From Planctomycetota bacterium (GTDB lineage Bacteria; Planctomycetota; UBA1135; UBA2386): 64,000 nucleotides of DNA. The notes beneath the pieces are model-generated. The model worked only from the letters and a program-made list of their open reading frames with translations. It did no database searches and was not told where the DNA came from. Where the stretch lies: the NCBI GenBank assembly GCA_019636245.1, contig JAHBXX010000016.1:1-64000 (forward strand), in the 5' to 3' direction. A program made the translations under genes and the position numbers. Positions 20,135-27,999 of the stretch are shown in pieces (the first letter of the stretch is position 1; the number at the start of each line of letters is the position of its first letter).

Positions 20135-20152
20135 CGGCGCCGCCGGGCGCCG
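20135..20152. terminator. bidirectional hairpin between UDG and ECF sigma genes
   Basis: CGGCGCC-GCCG-GGCGCCG gives a 7-bp stem with a 4-nt loop in the 50-bp gap between convergent genes; no T-run. Confidence 0.4.
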
Positions 20153-20180
20153 CGTCATCGGGTGGCGGTCGGCCGCCCCG

Positions 20181-20795
20181 TCACTGGAAGCAAGCCGGCG
20201 GCCGGCGCAGGCGCCCCAGGTGGCGCTGCAGCGCCGCGAACAGGCGCTTGCGGGCGCGCATGATGCGGATCGCCACCGTGCCGGTCGGCAGACCCAGTTC
20301 CCGCCCCGCGTCCTGGTAGGGCAGGCCCTGGCGGACGCAGAGTTCGAACACCGATCGGTAGTGCGCCGGCAGGTCGGTCACGGCCTGCTGGAACGCGGCC
20401 ATGAACTCCTCCTCCTCGATCGCCCGGGGGTCGGTGGGGGCGGCCAGCGTGTCGAGCAGCTCGACCGCATCCTCGCGGGCGAGGTTGCTGACCGGCCGCG
20501 GCAGCCGCTGGCGCGCCCGCAGCGCCGTCAACGCCTGGTTGCGCGCCACCTCGAACAGCCAGGCGCGGAAGTTCGTGCCCGGGCGATAGAGGTCGTGCTT
20601 CACCAGCACCTTCTCGAACACCTCCTGGACGACGTCCTGGGCCAGATGGGCGTCCCTGACCATGCCGTGCACGAAGTGGTAGATCCGCCGCGCGTAGCGC
20701 CGGTCGAGCTCGGCCATCGCCGCATCGGCCGTGCCCGCGGTCAGTTGGACGAGCAGGTCTTCGTCGCTGCAGGAGCTGACATCGGGCGCGTGCAT
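20181..20795 (-). CDS. ECF-type sigma-70 family RNA polymerase sigma factor
   Basis: The 204-residue protein has region 2 (AMAELDRRYARRIYHFVHGM, DAHLAQDVVQEVFEKVL, FRAWLFEVARNQAL). Region 4 follows (AVTDLPAHYRSVFELCVRQG, then YQDAGRELGLPTGTVAIRIM). These domains bind the -10 and -35 elements. No anti-sigma factor gene is adjacent and the protein has no obvious C-terminal regulatory extension, so its control must lie elsewhere. The ATG at 20795 gives a normal N-terminus. Target promoters cannot be predicted from this window. Confidence 0.92.
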   Translation of the reverse strand: MHAPDVSSCSDEDLLVQLTAGTADAAMAELDRRYARRIYHFVHGMVRDAHLAQDVVQEVFEKVLVKHDLYRPGTNFRAWLFEVARNQALTALRARQRLPRPVSNLAREDAVELLDTLAAPTDPRAIEEEEFMAAFQQAVTDLPAHYRSVFELCVRQGLPYQDAGRELGLPTGTVAIRIMRARKRLFAALQRHLGRLRRPPACFQ

Positions 20796-20918
20796 GACCC
20801 ACTACGACAAAGAACGTGCCGCCCCGCCGGCGACTTGGGCCGGTGGCGGCAACCCTTCTGCGCACAGTGGGTTCCGCCTCTTCGGCCGAGGGGCGGGAGG
20901 CATCGGTGCCACCGTTTT

Positions 20919-20936
20919 GCGGCACCTCGGTGCCGC
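20919..20936 (-). terminator. hairpin downstream of phosphotransferase gene
   Basis: GCGGCACC-TC-GGTGCCGC is an 8-bp palindrome in the 199-bp gap between the ECF gene start and the phosphotransferase stop (both minus strand). It could end the phosphotransferase transcript or be part of the sigma-gene promoter region; no U-tract follows on the minus strand. I see nothing else definite in this gap. Confidence 0.3.
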
Positions 20937-20994
20937 CGCGTGGTGGCGTTGAATTTCATCCGCCAGCCCGCGCCCCCTGGCCGGCACCGGGGCC

Positions 20995-21966
20995 TCAGCT
21001 CGGGAACAGGTCGCGCCCCCCTTCGAGGGCGGCGTCCAGCAGGGCCAGGTTCTGGCCCTGGCGGGCATCCTCGTCGCCATGCGTGAGGTAGCCCCAGCGC
21101 AGGCGCCGGATGGCGAGGTAGGCGAGCGCGCTGCGGATGCCCCACTCGGCGCGGATGCGGTCGCCGCCGACGGCGCCGGCGAACCAGCGCCCCAGCAGCT
21201 GGCGCTTCCACTCGTGGTGGCGCGAGCTGTGGATCCAGAACCAGGCGAAGTCGTGGTCGCGGTTGCCGATGCCGACGCACTCGAAGTCGACGAGAAACGG
21301 CTCTCCGGCCGCCGTGACGACGATGTTCGACTCGGTGAAGTCGCCGTGGACGAGCACGTGCTTGCGTCCATCGGTCCAGCGCACCGCCTCGGCGAAGAAG
21401 CGTTGCACGTGGCGCCAGCGCGGTTCGCCGAGCACGAACAGCACCGCGTCGTACATGGCCCGGATGCGGTCCAGGTAGCCGACCGGATCCCAGTGTTCGA
21501 GCGGGAAGCCACGGCGGCCAAGCAGGCGGTCGGTGGGGACGGCGGCCAGCCGTTGCAGCAGGGCGATCACGTGCTCCTGCGCCAGGACCTCCTCGGCCGG
21601 GCCGACGGCGCCGGGCAGCCATTCGAGCAGCAGCCACCGCGGGGGGTCGCCCGGGCCGACGGCGATCGTGCGCGGCGCCGGGAACTCCCGCCGCTCGGGA
21701 TCGATGCTGTCGAGCAGACGATAGAACCCGACCTCGCGCCGGCCGTAGTCGTCGGGCCGCACGCCGGCCGGCAGGATCGTGCCCGCCGGAAACGGCAGGT
21801 AGTACTTCAGCAGGAAGCAGCGGCCATCCGTTCCATCGGCGACGATCGGCAGCGAGGAGCGGTGCCCGGAGGCGAGCCGGCGCGGCTGCGGCGCCTCCCG
21901 CAGGTTGAGTTCGCGCAGCACGCCGCGGGCGGCCTGCCAATGGGTCTCGGTGGAGAGTTCGTTCAC
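20995..21966 (-). CDS. aminoglycoside phosphotransferase (APH)-fold kinase
   Basis: This 323-residue kinase-fold protein has the APH/choline-kinase catalytic loop HVLVHGDFTESNIVV near residue 200. The metal-binding FLVDFECVGIGNRDHDFAWF follows about 15 residues later. An N-terminal lobe strand pair (GRCFLLKYYLPFPAGT) supplies the ATP-binding Lys. The substrate is unknown; most chromosomal members phosphorylate small hydroxylated metabolites or sugars rather than antibiotics, so resistance should not be assumed. GTG 21966 is the preferred start because upstream codons become Arg/Pro-rich. The gene diverges from the DUF4388 gene. Confidence 0.8.
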   Translation of the reverse strand: MNELSTETHWQAARGVLRELNLREAPQPRRLASGHRSSLPIVADGTDGRCFLLKYYLPFPAGTILPAGVRPDDYGRREVGFYRLLDSIDPERREFPAPRTIAVGPGDPPRWLLLEWLPGAVGPAEEVLAQEHVIALLQRLAAVPTDRLLGRRGFPLEHWDPVGYLDRIRAMYDAVLFVLGEPRWRHVQRFFAEAVRWTDGRKHVLVHGDFTESNIVVTAAGEPFLVDFECVGIGNRDHDFAWFWIHSSRHHEWKRQLLGRWFAGAVGGDRIRAEWGIRSALAYLAIRRLRWGYLTHGDEDARQGQNLALLDAALEGGRDLFPS

Positions 21967-22183
21967 GGCGGGAACTGGAGGTTCGTGGAGCGCGGAGGCT
22001 ACCCGGTCATCGGGCGCCGGCCGGGCGCGTCTTGGGCCTGGGGCGGGAATCGCCCCGCTGGCTCGGCGCTGTGGTAGGACGCGACAGTGGCCGCGGCCAG
22101 GGTGCCCGTGCCACGGACGTGCCCGACGCAAACCCGCATGGCGTCAAGAATGGCGACTGTGGTGGCCGAGAATCGCTGTGCCG
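21967..22183. other. divergent spacer phosphotransferase / DUF4388 gene
   Basis: This 217-bp region between divergent starts has a TAGGAC hexamer at 22075-22080 that could be a plus-strand -10. No confident pair or operator is seen. Confidence 0.25.
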
Positions 22184-23542
22184 ATGACCGATCCTGGCCA
22201 GAGCTGCGAACGCCCCGAGGCGGCCCCCTTGGCGCCCGAGCTCGAGGCAGGGATCCGGTCGCTGATCGCCGCGCTGGTGCAGAAGAGCGAGGAGCAGTAC
22301 GAGGCCGAGTTCGTGCACCTGCTGGCGCGGGTGCGCGACCTCGTCGAGCGCAAGCTGCGCATGGAGGGGACGAAGACCGACACGCGCGACCTGCTCGCCG
22401 AGTTGCTGTTCACCCGCATGCGCCGGGGCATGCACCTGTTCCTGAAGGAGGACGACGAGGTGCGGGCGCTGCGCGCCGCCGAGTGGGTGATGGGCGTGCT
22501 GTTCAGCGTGACGACGCTGTCGGAGTTCGCCAAGGCCTTCGACCAGGCGTTGCTGCGCTCGGAGTCCAACGCGAAGGACTTCAACTTCGCCGGTCGCACC
22601 GACTTCATCTCCGTGGAGGAGGTGCTGCAGATGCTGTCGAGCGGCAAGCACCTCGGCTGCCTCTCGCTCGAGAAGGGCGACAACCGGCTCGACATCTACC
22701 TGAAGGACGGCCGCATCTACTTCCTCGACCCGCACCACATGATCAGGCGCGTGCTGCCCGGCGATGCGATGCGCTACCGGGAGATCCCGGAGGCGGCGAT
22801 CACCGAGGCGCAGCGGCGGCGCGCCGCCGACGGCACGCCGATCCTGCTGGCGCTGCAGGAGAAGGGCCTGCTGCGGCGCGACGAACTGCGCGAGACCCTG
22901 CGCCAGTTCGGCAAGGAGGTCCTGTTCGACTTCATGCGCGAGGCGGAGCCGTACGCGTTCTACTACCGCCGGCTGTCGGCGCTGCCGGACTTCGCCGAGG
23001 CCAACGACCTGCGGCTCGGGGTCACGTCCCTGCTGCTGGAGGGCAGCAAGCAGATCGACGATTGGAAGCAGATGCTGCAGGCCTTCCCCGATCCCGACGC
23101 GCCGATCGAACCCAAGGCGGACATGTTCGCGCGCATGGGCGACGTGGCGCTCGGCGTGATGGAGATCAAGCTGCTGTCGCAGATCAACGGCGACACCTCG
23201 CCGCGCGCGCTCGTGACCGGCCTCGGCCTGCCGCTCTACGACGTCTACCAGCTGCTGCTCAAGCTCAGCCGTGACGGCATCCTGGCGGCGCCCGGCGGCG
23301 AGAATGCGCTGTCGGGCATCACGCTGAGCGTCGAGGAATCGATGCAGGAGGCGATGGCGGCGCTCGACGCGAACGACGACGCGCAGCAGCGCCAGAGCGC
23401 GATCGAGCGCGTGTTCGGCGACGAGCCGTCGCCGCTCGACGAGGGCTCGACGGCGGCGATCGACCGCGTGTTCGGCGGGGCCGACAAGCCGGCGGCTGGC
23501 AGCGAGCTGCTGGGGCTGCTGCGCAAGGGCAAGAAGGACTGA
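22184..23542 (+). CDS. DUF4388 (PATAN) domain protein
   Basis: The 452-residue cytoplasmic protein has an N-terminal acidic helical region (residues about 15-120). A DUF4388/PATAN module lies at about 132-260 (FNFAGRTDFISVEEVLQML, then GCLSLEKGDNRLDIYLKDGR), and a helical C-terminal half follows. DUF4388 modules occur in regulators of motility and exopolysaccharide in Myxococcota, Deinococcus and cyanobacteria, often with response-regulator domains; none is seen here. The C-terminus has two similar segments, QSAIERVFGDEPSPLDEG and AAIDRVFGGADKP, that look like a duplicated short motif. Start ATG 22184; upstream in-frame codons are not protein-like. Precise role unknown. Confidence 0.75.
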   Translation: MTDPGQSCERPEAAPLAPELEAGIRSLIAALVQKSEEQYEAEFVHLLARVRDLVERKLRMEGTKTDTRDLLAELLFTRMRRGMHLFLKEDDEVRALRAAEWVMGVLFSVTTLSEFAKAFDQALLRSESNAKDFNFAGRTDFISVEEVLQMLSSGKHLGCLSLEKGDNRLDIYLKDGRIYFLDPHHMIRRVLPGDAMRYREIPEAAITEAQRRRAADGTPILLALQEKGLLRRDELRETLRQFGKEVLFDFMREAEPYAFYYRRLSALPDFAEANDLRLGVTSLLLEGSKQIDDWKQMLQAFPDPDAPIEPKADMFARMGDVALGVMEIKLLSQINGDTSPRALVTGLGLPLYDVYQLLLKLSRDGILAAPGGENALSGITLSVEESMQEAMAALDANDDAQQRQSAIERVFGDEPSPLDEGSTAAIDRVFGGADKPAAGSELLGLLRKGKKD

Positions 23543-23555
23543 AGCGGCCGCCTGG

Positions 23556-24671
23556 TCAATCGCCGGCGGCGTCCGCCGCGGCCAGCCGACGGTAGATCGC
23601 CGCGTGGCCGGCGGCGGCCCGCGCCCAGGAGAAGCCGGCGGCGCGCTGCCGGGCCCGTTCGCGCAGCGACGTGGCCAGGGCGCCGTCCTCCAGCACGCGC
23701 TGCAGGGCGTCCGCGACCGCCGTGGCCGTCAGCGCCGGCAGCCGCACGGCGGCGTCGCCGCACAGTTCCGGCAGGGAGCCGGCGTCGGCGACCACGGTCG
23801 GCAGGCCGGCGGCCAGCGCGTCGCCGACCGCCAGGCCGAAACCCTCGTAGGCCGAGGGCGAGACGAAGGCGTCGGCGAGCGCGTGCAGCGCCGCCAGATC
23901 CGGCGCCGCCACGTGCGGCAGCCACAGCGCGGTGTCGTCGCGCTCGATCTCGCGCAGCGCCGCTTCGGCGAGCCAGCCGCGGCGCCCGACCAGCACGGCG
24001 CGGTGCGGCAGGCCACGTTGCCGCAGCAGCCGCACGCCCTGGACGACCAGGTCGACGTTCTTGCGGGCCTGCAGGGTGCCGACGTGCAGCACGAAGCGCT
24101 CGGGCAGCCCCAGGCGGGCGCGGGCCTCCGCGCGCGTCGCCGCCGGCACGTCGGCGGCCGGATCGATGCCGTGCGGGACCACGTGCACCCGGGCGGCGGC
24201 CTCCGGGTGGAAGCGGCGCACGTCGGCCGCCGTGGCGAGCGACGGCACGATGACCGCGCGCGCGCGCCGCACGGCGTGCGCGGTCGCCGCGCGCAGGAAC
24301 CAGCGCGACGCCCAGGGGAAGGTCGCCGGCACGGTGTGGTAGGCGAGGTCGTGCACCGTCACCACGGCCGGCATCCGGAGGCCGGACGGCAGGGCGTTCT
24401 TGGTGTCGTGGTAGACCGCCGGGCGCAGGCGCCGCAGCGCGCGGGGCAGGGCGAAGTACTGCCAGCGCAGGCGGTCGGTGCCGCCGCGCATCGGCAACGG
24501 CTCGCAGTGGACGCCGGCGAGGCCGGCGAACGCCTCGGGGCGGTCCGTCAGCACGGTCACCTGCAGGTCGGCGTGCTCGCCCAGGGCCGCGGCGAGGCGC
24601 TGGCCGTAGGTCGCCGGTCCACCGACGCTGCCGCACAGGACCGACAGGGCGATGTGCAGGCGCGGCTTCAC
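23556..24671 (-). CDS. group 1 (GT4-like) glycosyltransferase
   Basis: The 371-residue GT-B enzyme probably builds a surface polysaccharide or lipopolysaccharide. Visible are an N-terminal acceptor domain (GGPATYGQRLAAALGEH), the central linker HGIDPAADVPA, and the C-terminal donor domain. The latter has FVLHVGTLQARKNVDLVVQG and VSPSAYEGFGLAVGDALAAG, with the E-x7-[ED] donor-binding motif as E and D. GTG 24671 is the only sensible start. It follows the kinase-methyltransferase fusion gene by 19 bp on the same strand, so both likely serve one glycan pathway. Donor and acceptor sugars cannot be told. Confidence 0.88.
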   Translation of the reverse strand: MKPRLHIALSVLCGSVGGPATYGQRLAAALGEHADLQVTVLTDRPEAFAGLAGVHCEPLPMRGGTDRLRWQYFALPRALRRLRPAVYHDTKNALPSGLRMPAVVTVHDLAYHTVPATFPWASRWFLRAATAHAVRRARAVIVPSLATAADVRRFHPEAAARVHVVPHGIDPAADVPAATRAEARARLGLPERFVLHVGTLQARKNVDLVVQGVRLLRQRGLPHRAVLVGRRGWLAEAALREIERDDTALWLPHVAAPDLAALHALADAFVSPSAYEGFGLAVGDALAAGLPTVVADAGSLPELCGDAAVRLPALTATAVADALQRVLEDGALATSLRERARQRAAGFSWARAAAGHAAIYRRLAAADAAGD

Positions 24672-24690
24672 GGCGGCGATGTACCGCGCC

Positions 24691-26064
24691 TCACGGCGCC
24701 CCGCCAGCGGCGCGTTCGAACGCGGCGAGCCACAGGTCGCGGGCGAAGGGCCAGTCGGCGGCGTGCGCCGTGCGACGGAAACCGTGGCGCGCGAAGCGCG
24801 ACCCGAGGCGCCCGAGCGTGGTGGCGAACCGCGTCGGCGGCGCGCCGAGGGCACGGCGCAGCTGTCGCTGCAGGTGGTGCAGGCTGCAGGCGTGGAAGAA
24901 GCTGACGACGACGAACCGGCGGGCGACCCGGCATGCCTCGGCGATGGCGCGCGCCCGGGCCGGGCCGTCGAGGTGGTGGAGGAAGCGGAACAGCACGACG
25001 CCGTCGACCGCACCGTCGGCGAACGGCATCGCCAGCGCGTCGGCCTGCACGAGATGGCCGCTGCCCGGTGCGCCGGTGCGGGCCTCCCGGAGCATCGCCA
25101 TGGCGCCATCGGCCTGCACGACGACGTGACCGCGCGCGGCGAGGAAGGGCCGCAGCCGACCGGCGCCGCACGGCAGGTCCAGCACCGTCTCGCCCGCGTG
25201 GCCCGGCCAGACGCGCTGCAGCAGCGCCGCTTCGCGCTCGCCCCGCCGCGGATTGCGGGTCGCGTAGAGGGTGCTGCGGCCGGGGCGCTCGTAGCGTGCG
25301 GCGGTCGCGAACGGCGGCAGGGCCGCCAGCACGGCCCGCCGCTCGGCGGCGCGCAGCCCGGCGGCGCGCAGCAGCCGGACGGCGAAGCGCAGCGCCGCCG
25401 ACCGGCCGATCGGCAACGGTCGCACCGAGCGCTGGAAGCGGCGCAGCACGCGGCGGGCGAGGCGCCGCGACGGTGGGCCCGGCGGCGCCAACCGGCCGTT
25501 GTGCAGGTCGAGCACCGCCAGCCGCCAGACCGGGCCGTCACGGCGTGCGAAGACGTGGTCGGCCGACAGATCGGGCAGGTGGAAGCCAGCGGCGAGCAGG
25601 CGACCACAGTGCCGGGCTGCTGTTCGCGTCAGCACGGCGTCGGCCTGGCCGGCCGCGAGCAGGTCGCGGCACGAGGTGCCCGGCAGGGCCGCCAGCACCA
25701 GGAACGACGCGGCGCCGTCGCGGCCGGCGGCGACCGGCCGCGGCGCCTCCAGGCCGGCGGCGCGCAGCGCGGCGGCGACCATGCGCTCGCGTTCGGCGTC
25801 GTCGCGCGCGCGCGGCGCCGTGGTCGCGAAGGCGAGCCGGTTCTTCCACTGCGTGCGGGCGAACCGCTTCAGGAAGTAGGCGCGACCGCCGAGATCGATG
25901 CGCGCCACCTGCCGCCAACGGTTCGGCGGGCCGACCGGAGTGGCCGGCAGCCGCAACGTCGTCGCCAGGTCGGCGAAGGCGCGCCGTTCGTCGGCGTCCT
26001 CGCTCCACAACTGCCACCGGTTCACCACCCGCGACAGCCTACTGCGGCCGTTCGCTTGCCGCAT
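24691..26064 (-). CDS. LPS-kinase-like domain fused to SAM methyltransferase
   Basis: The 457-residue protein has two domains. The first (about 1-235) resembles InaA/RfaP/Kdo-kinase proteins: YFLKRFARTQWKNRLAF in the N-lobe, LPGTSCRDLLAAGQ, a catalytic loop GFHLPDLSADHVFARRD and metal-binding LAVLDLHNGRLA. The second (about 260-457) is a class I methyltransferase: LYATRNPRRGEREAALLQRV, ETVLDLPCGAGRLRPFL, VQADALAMPFADGAVDGVVL and FRFLHHLDG. Lipid A/core kinases and sugar methyltransferases normally are separate proteins, so this fusion is unusual. With the following glycosyltransferase it points to surface-glycan modification; the substrates are inferred, not visible. Confidence 0.8.
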   Translation of the reverse strand: MRQANGRSRLSRVVNRWQLWSEDADERRAFADLATTLRLPATPVGPPNRWRQVARIDLGGRAYFLKRFARTQWKNRLAFATTAPRARDDAERERMVAAALRAAGLEAPRPVAAGRDGAASFLVLAALPGTSCRDLLAAGQADAVLTRTAARHCGRLLAAGFHLPDLSADHVFARRDGPVWRLAVLDLHNGRLAPPGPPSRRLARRVLRRFQRSVRPLPIGRSAALRFAVRLLRAAGLRAAERRAVLAALPPFATAARYERPGRSTLYATRNPRRGEREAALLQRVWPGHAGETVLDLPCGAGRLRPFLAARGHVVVQADGAMAMLREARTGAPGSGHLVQADALAMPFADGAVDGVVLFRFLHHLDGPARARAIAEACRVARRFVVVSFFHACSLHHLQRQLRRALGAPPTRFATTLGRLGSRFARHGFRRTAHAADWPFARDLWLAAFERAAGGAP

Positions 26065-26090
26065 CGCGCCCGCGCCCGCATGATCGCCCC

Positions 26091-27338
26091 ATGCCGAAGC
26101 CGTCGCTGCCGCGCGACCTGATCGCGCGCCTGCCCAAGTCCGATCTGCACCTGCACCTCGACGGCAGCCTGCGCCTGGAGACGCTGATCGAGCTGGCCAA
26201 GGCGCGGGCCGTGAAGCTGCCGAGCGCCTCGCCGGAGGGACTGCTGGAGCTGGTGTTCAAGCGGGCCTACCGCAACCTGCCCGAGTACCTGAAGGGCTTC
26301 GAGTTCACGGTGGCCTGCCTGCAGGACGCCGAGTCGCTGGAGCGCGCCGCCTACGAGCTGTGCTGGGACTGCCGGCGCGAGAACGTGTTCTACGCCGAGG
26401 TGCGGTTCGCGCCGCAACTGCACGTGCGCGGCGACTTCGGCGTGCGCGAGGTGTTGCAGGCGGTGTGCCGGGGACTCGAGCGGGCCCGCAAGGAGATCAA
26501 CGGCGCGCCGGAGGTGAAGCAGGGCAAGGTGCCCGAGTTCGCGGCCGGGGTGATCGTCTGCGCGCTGCGCTTCTTCCTGCCGGCGTTCAGCGAGCACTAC
26601 CGCGCCTACTTCGAGGCGCTGCCGACGGCGCCGGCGGAGGAGATCTACGCGCTGGCGTCGCTCGAACTGGCCCGCGCCGCCGTGCGGGCCGTCGAGGAGG
26701 ACGGGCTGCCGGTGGTGGGCTTCGACCTCGCCGGCCAGGAGCGCGGCTTCCCGGCCAAGGACCACCAGGCGGCGTTCCAGCTGGCGCACGAGCACTTCCT
26801 GGGCAAGACCGTGCACGCCGGTGAGGACTACGGCCCGGAGTCGATCTTCCAGGCGATCACCGACTGCCACGCCGACCGCATCGGTCACGGCACCTGGCTG
26901 TTCAGCCAGCGGCACATCCGCGACCGCTCGATCACCGACAAGCGCCGCTTCGTCGACAAGATCGTGCGCTACGTCGCCGAGCGGCGCATCACGCTCGAGG
27001 TGTGCCTGACGTCGAACCAGCAGACCATCCCGGAGCTGCGCGACGACCTGCGCAAGCATCCCTTCCGCAAGATGCGCGAGGCACGCTGCAGCGTCACGCT
27101 CTGCACCGACAACCGGCTCGTTTCGCGCACGACGATGACCGACGAGGTCGAGAAGGCGGTGCAGGCCTTCGGTCTGGAGCCGCGGGCGCTGAAGGACGTG
27201 CTGATCTACGGCTTCAAGCGCTCGTTCTTCCCCGGGCCCTACCCGGAGAAGCGCAACTGGGTGCGCGCGGTCCTGAACCACATGGAGGACGTGTTCCTGG
27301 CCGCCGGACACGACGTGCGCGCCGGCCGGCGGGTGTAG
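26091..27338 (+). CDS. adenosine deaminase family protein
   Basis: This 415-residue metal-dependent amidohydrolase probably deaminates adenosine to inosine. Zinc and catalytic motifs are KSDLHLHLDGS at residues 16-26, VHAGEDYGPESI near 240, DRIGHGT near 261 and LCTDNRLVSRTT near 337. The last is T-D-N where classical ADA has T-D-D; the zinc-binding Asp is kept and the purine-contacting Asp is Asn, a form common in one bacterial subfamily. An extra segment of about 30 residues (KEINGAPEVKQGKVPEF onward) makes it longer than usual. Adenosine released by AhcY would be a natural substrate, although ahcY is 20 kb away. Confidence 0.88.
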   Translation: MPKPSLPRDLIARLPKSDLHLHLDGSLRLETLIELAKARAVKLPSASPEGLLELVFKRAYRNLPEYLKGFEFTVACLQDAESLERAAYELCWDCRRENVFYAEVRFAPQLHVRGDFGVREVLQAVCRGLERARKEINGAPEVKQGKVPEFAAGVIVCALRFFLPAFSEHYRAYFEALPTAPAEEIYALASLELARAAVRAVEEDGLPVVGFDLAGQERGFPAKDHQAAFQLAHEHFLGKTVHAGEDYGPESIFQAITDCHADRIGHGTWLFSQRHIRDRSITDKRRFVDKIVRYVAERRITLEVCLTSNQQTIPELRDDLRKHPFRKMREARCSVTLCTDNRLVSRTTMTDEVEKAVQAFGLEPRALKDVLIYGFKRSFFPGPYPEKRNWVRAVLNHMEDVFLAAGHDVRAGRRV

Positions 27339-27342
27339 CGCC

Positions 27343-27360
27343 GACCCGGCGGTCCGGGTC
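27343..27360. terminator. bidirectional hairpin between ADA and FKBP genes
   Basis: GACCCGG-CGGT-CCGGGTC is a perfect 7-bp stem with a 4-nt loop in a 34-bp gap between convergent genes. Confidence 0.45.
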
Positions 27361-27372
27361 CAGAGCTCGAGA

Positions 27373-27864
27373 TCAGTGGTGGTGGCCGCCCGGGCCGTGC
27401 GCATGACCGTGCTTCTTCTCCTCGGCCGTCGCCCGCCGCACGTCCAGCACCTCGACCTTGAAGTTGAGCTGCTGGCCCGCCATCGGGTGGTTGGCCGTCA
27501 CGACCACGTCGTCGCCGGCGAGCTTGCGGATCCAGACGGGCATCGGCCGGCCGTTGCGGCCGCGGGTCTGGAACGACATGCCGACCTGCAGCTCCACGTT
27601 CGGCGGGAACGCGGTCTTCGGCACGGTCTGCTCGGCGGCCGGGTCGTACTCGCCGTAGCCCTCGCCCGGCGGCACGGTGACCTCGCAGCTGTCGCCGATC
27701 TTGCGGCCCGCGAGCTGGCGCTCCAGACCGGGCACGATGTTCTGCGCGCCGTGCAGGTAGACGAGGGGGTCGCCGCCGAACGACTCGTCGGCGATCGAGC
27801 CGTCGTCGAGGGTCAGGCGGTAGTGGATGGTGACGACGTGGCCGTCGGCGATCGCGGGCTTCAT
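27373..27864 (-). CDS. FKBP-type peptidyl-prolyl isomerase, SlyD-like
   Basis: The 163-residue folding helper catalyses cis-trans isomerisation of X-Pro bonds. The FKBP core is VVTIHYRLTLDDGSIADES, then LVYLHGAQNIVPGLERQLAG, with the SlyD-type insert-in-flap domain about 65-125 (PPGEGYGEYDPAAEQTVPKT). The C-terminus is His-rich (HGHAHGPGGHHH), as in metal-binding SlyD proteins that handle nickel. The start ATG 27864 is the family-typical start (MKPAIADGHVV). The gene diverges from the GspE gene. Confidence 0.92.
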   Translation of the reverse strand: MKPAIADGHVVTIHYRLTLDDGSIADESFGGDPLVYLHGAQNIVPGLERQLAGRKIGDSCEVTVPPGEGYGEYDPAAEQTVPKTAFPPNVELQVGMSFQTRGRNGRPMPVWIRKLAGDDVVVTANHPMAGQQLNFKVEVLDVRRATAEEKKHGHAHGPGGHHH

Positions 27865-27952
27865 GGGGGCGAACAGTGTAGGGGCCGGGGCCGGCGCAGG
27901 ACAGCGCCGGGCGCCGTGGTCGGTCCGTCGGCGCGAACCCCTTCCCCCGGCC

Positions 27953-27967
27953 GGGTCGATGCTGCAT
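27953..27967 (+). repeat. 15-bp shared upstream element, copy 2
   Basis: GGGTCGATGCTGCAT, 32 bp before the TTG start of the first GspE gene; 14 of 15 bases match the copy at 19371-19385. It is followed by AACCTG, so CATAAC could be a -10 hexamer. Confidence 0.3.
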
Positions 27968-27999
27968 AACCTGCCGGCCCCTCTTTCCGCCCGCCGAAG

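Noticed and set aside
20995..21966. Antibiotic resistance gene (aminoglycoside phosphotransferase)
   Set aside because: Only the general APH kinase fold is visible, with no mobile context; a housekeeping kinase is more likely.
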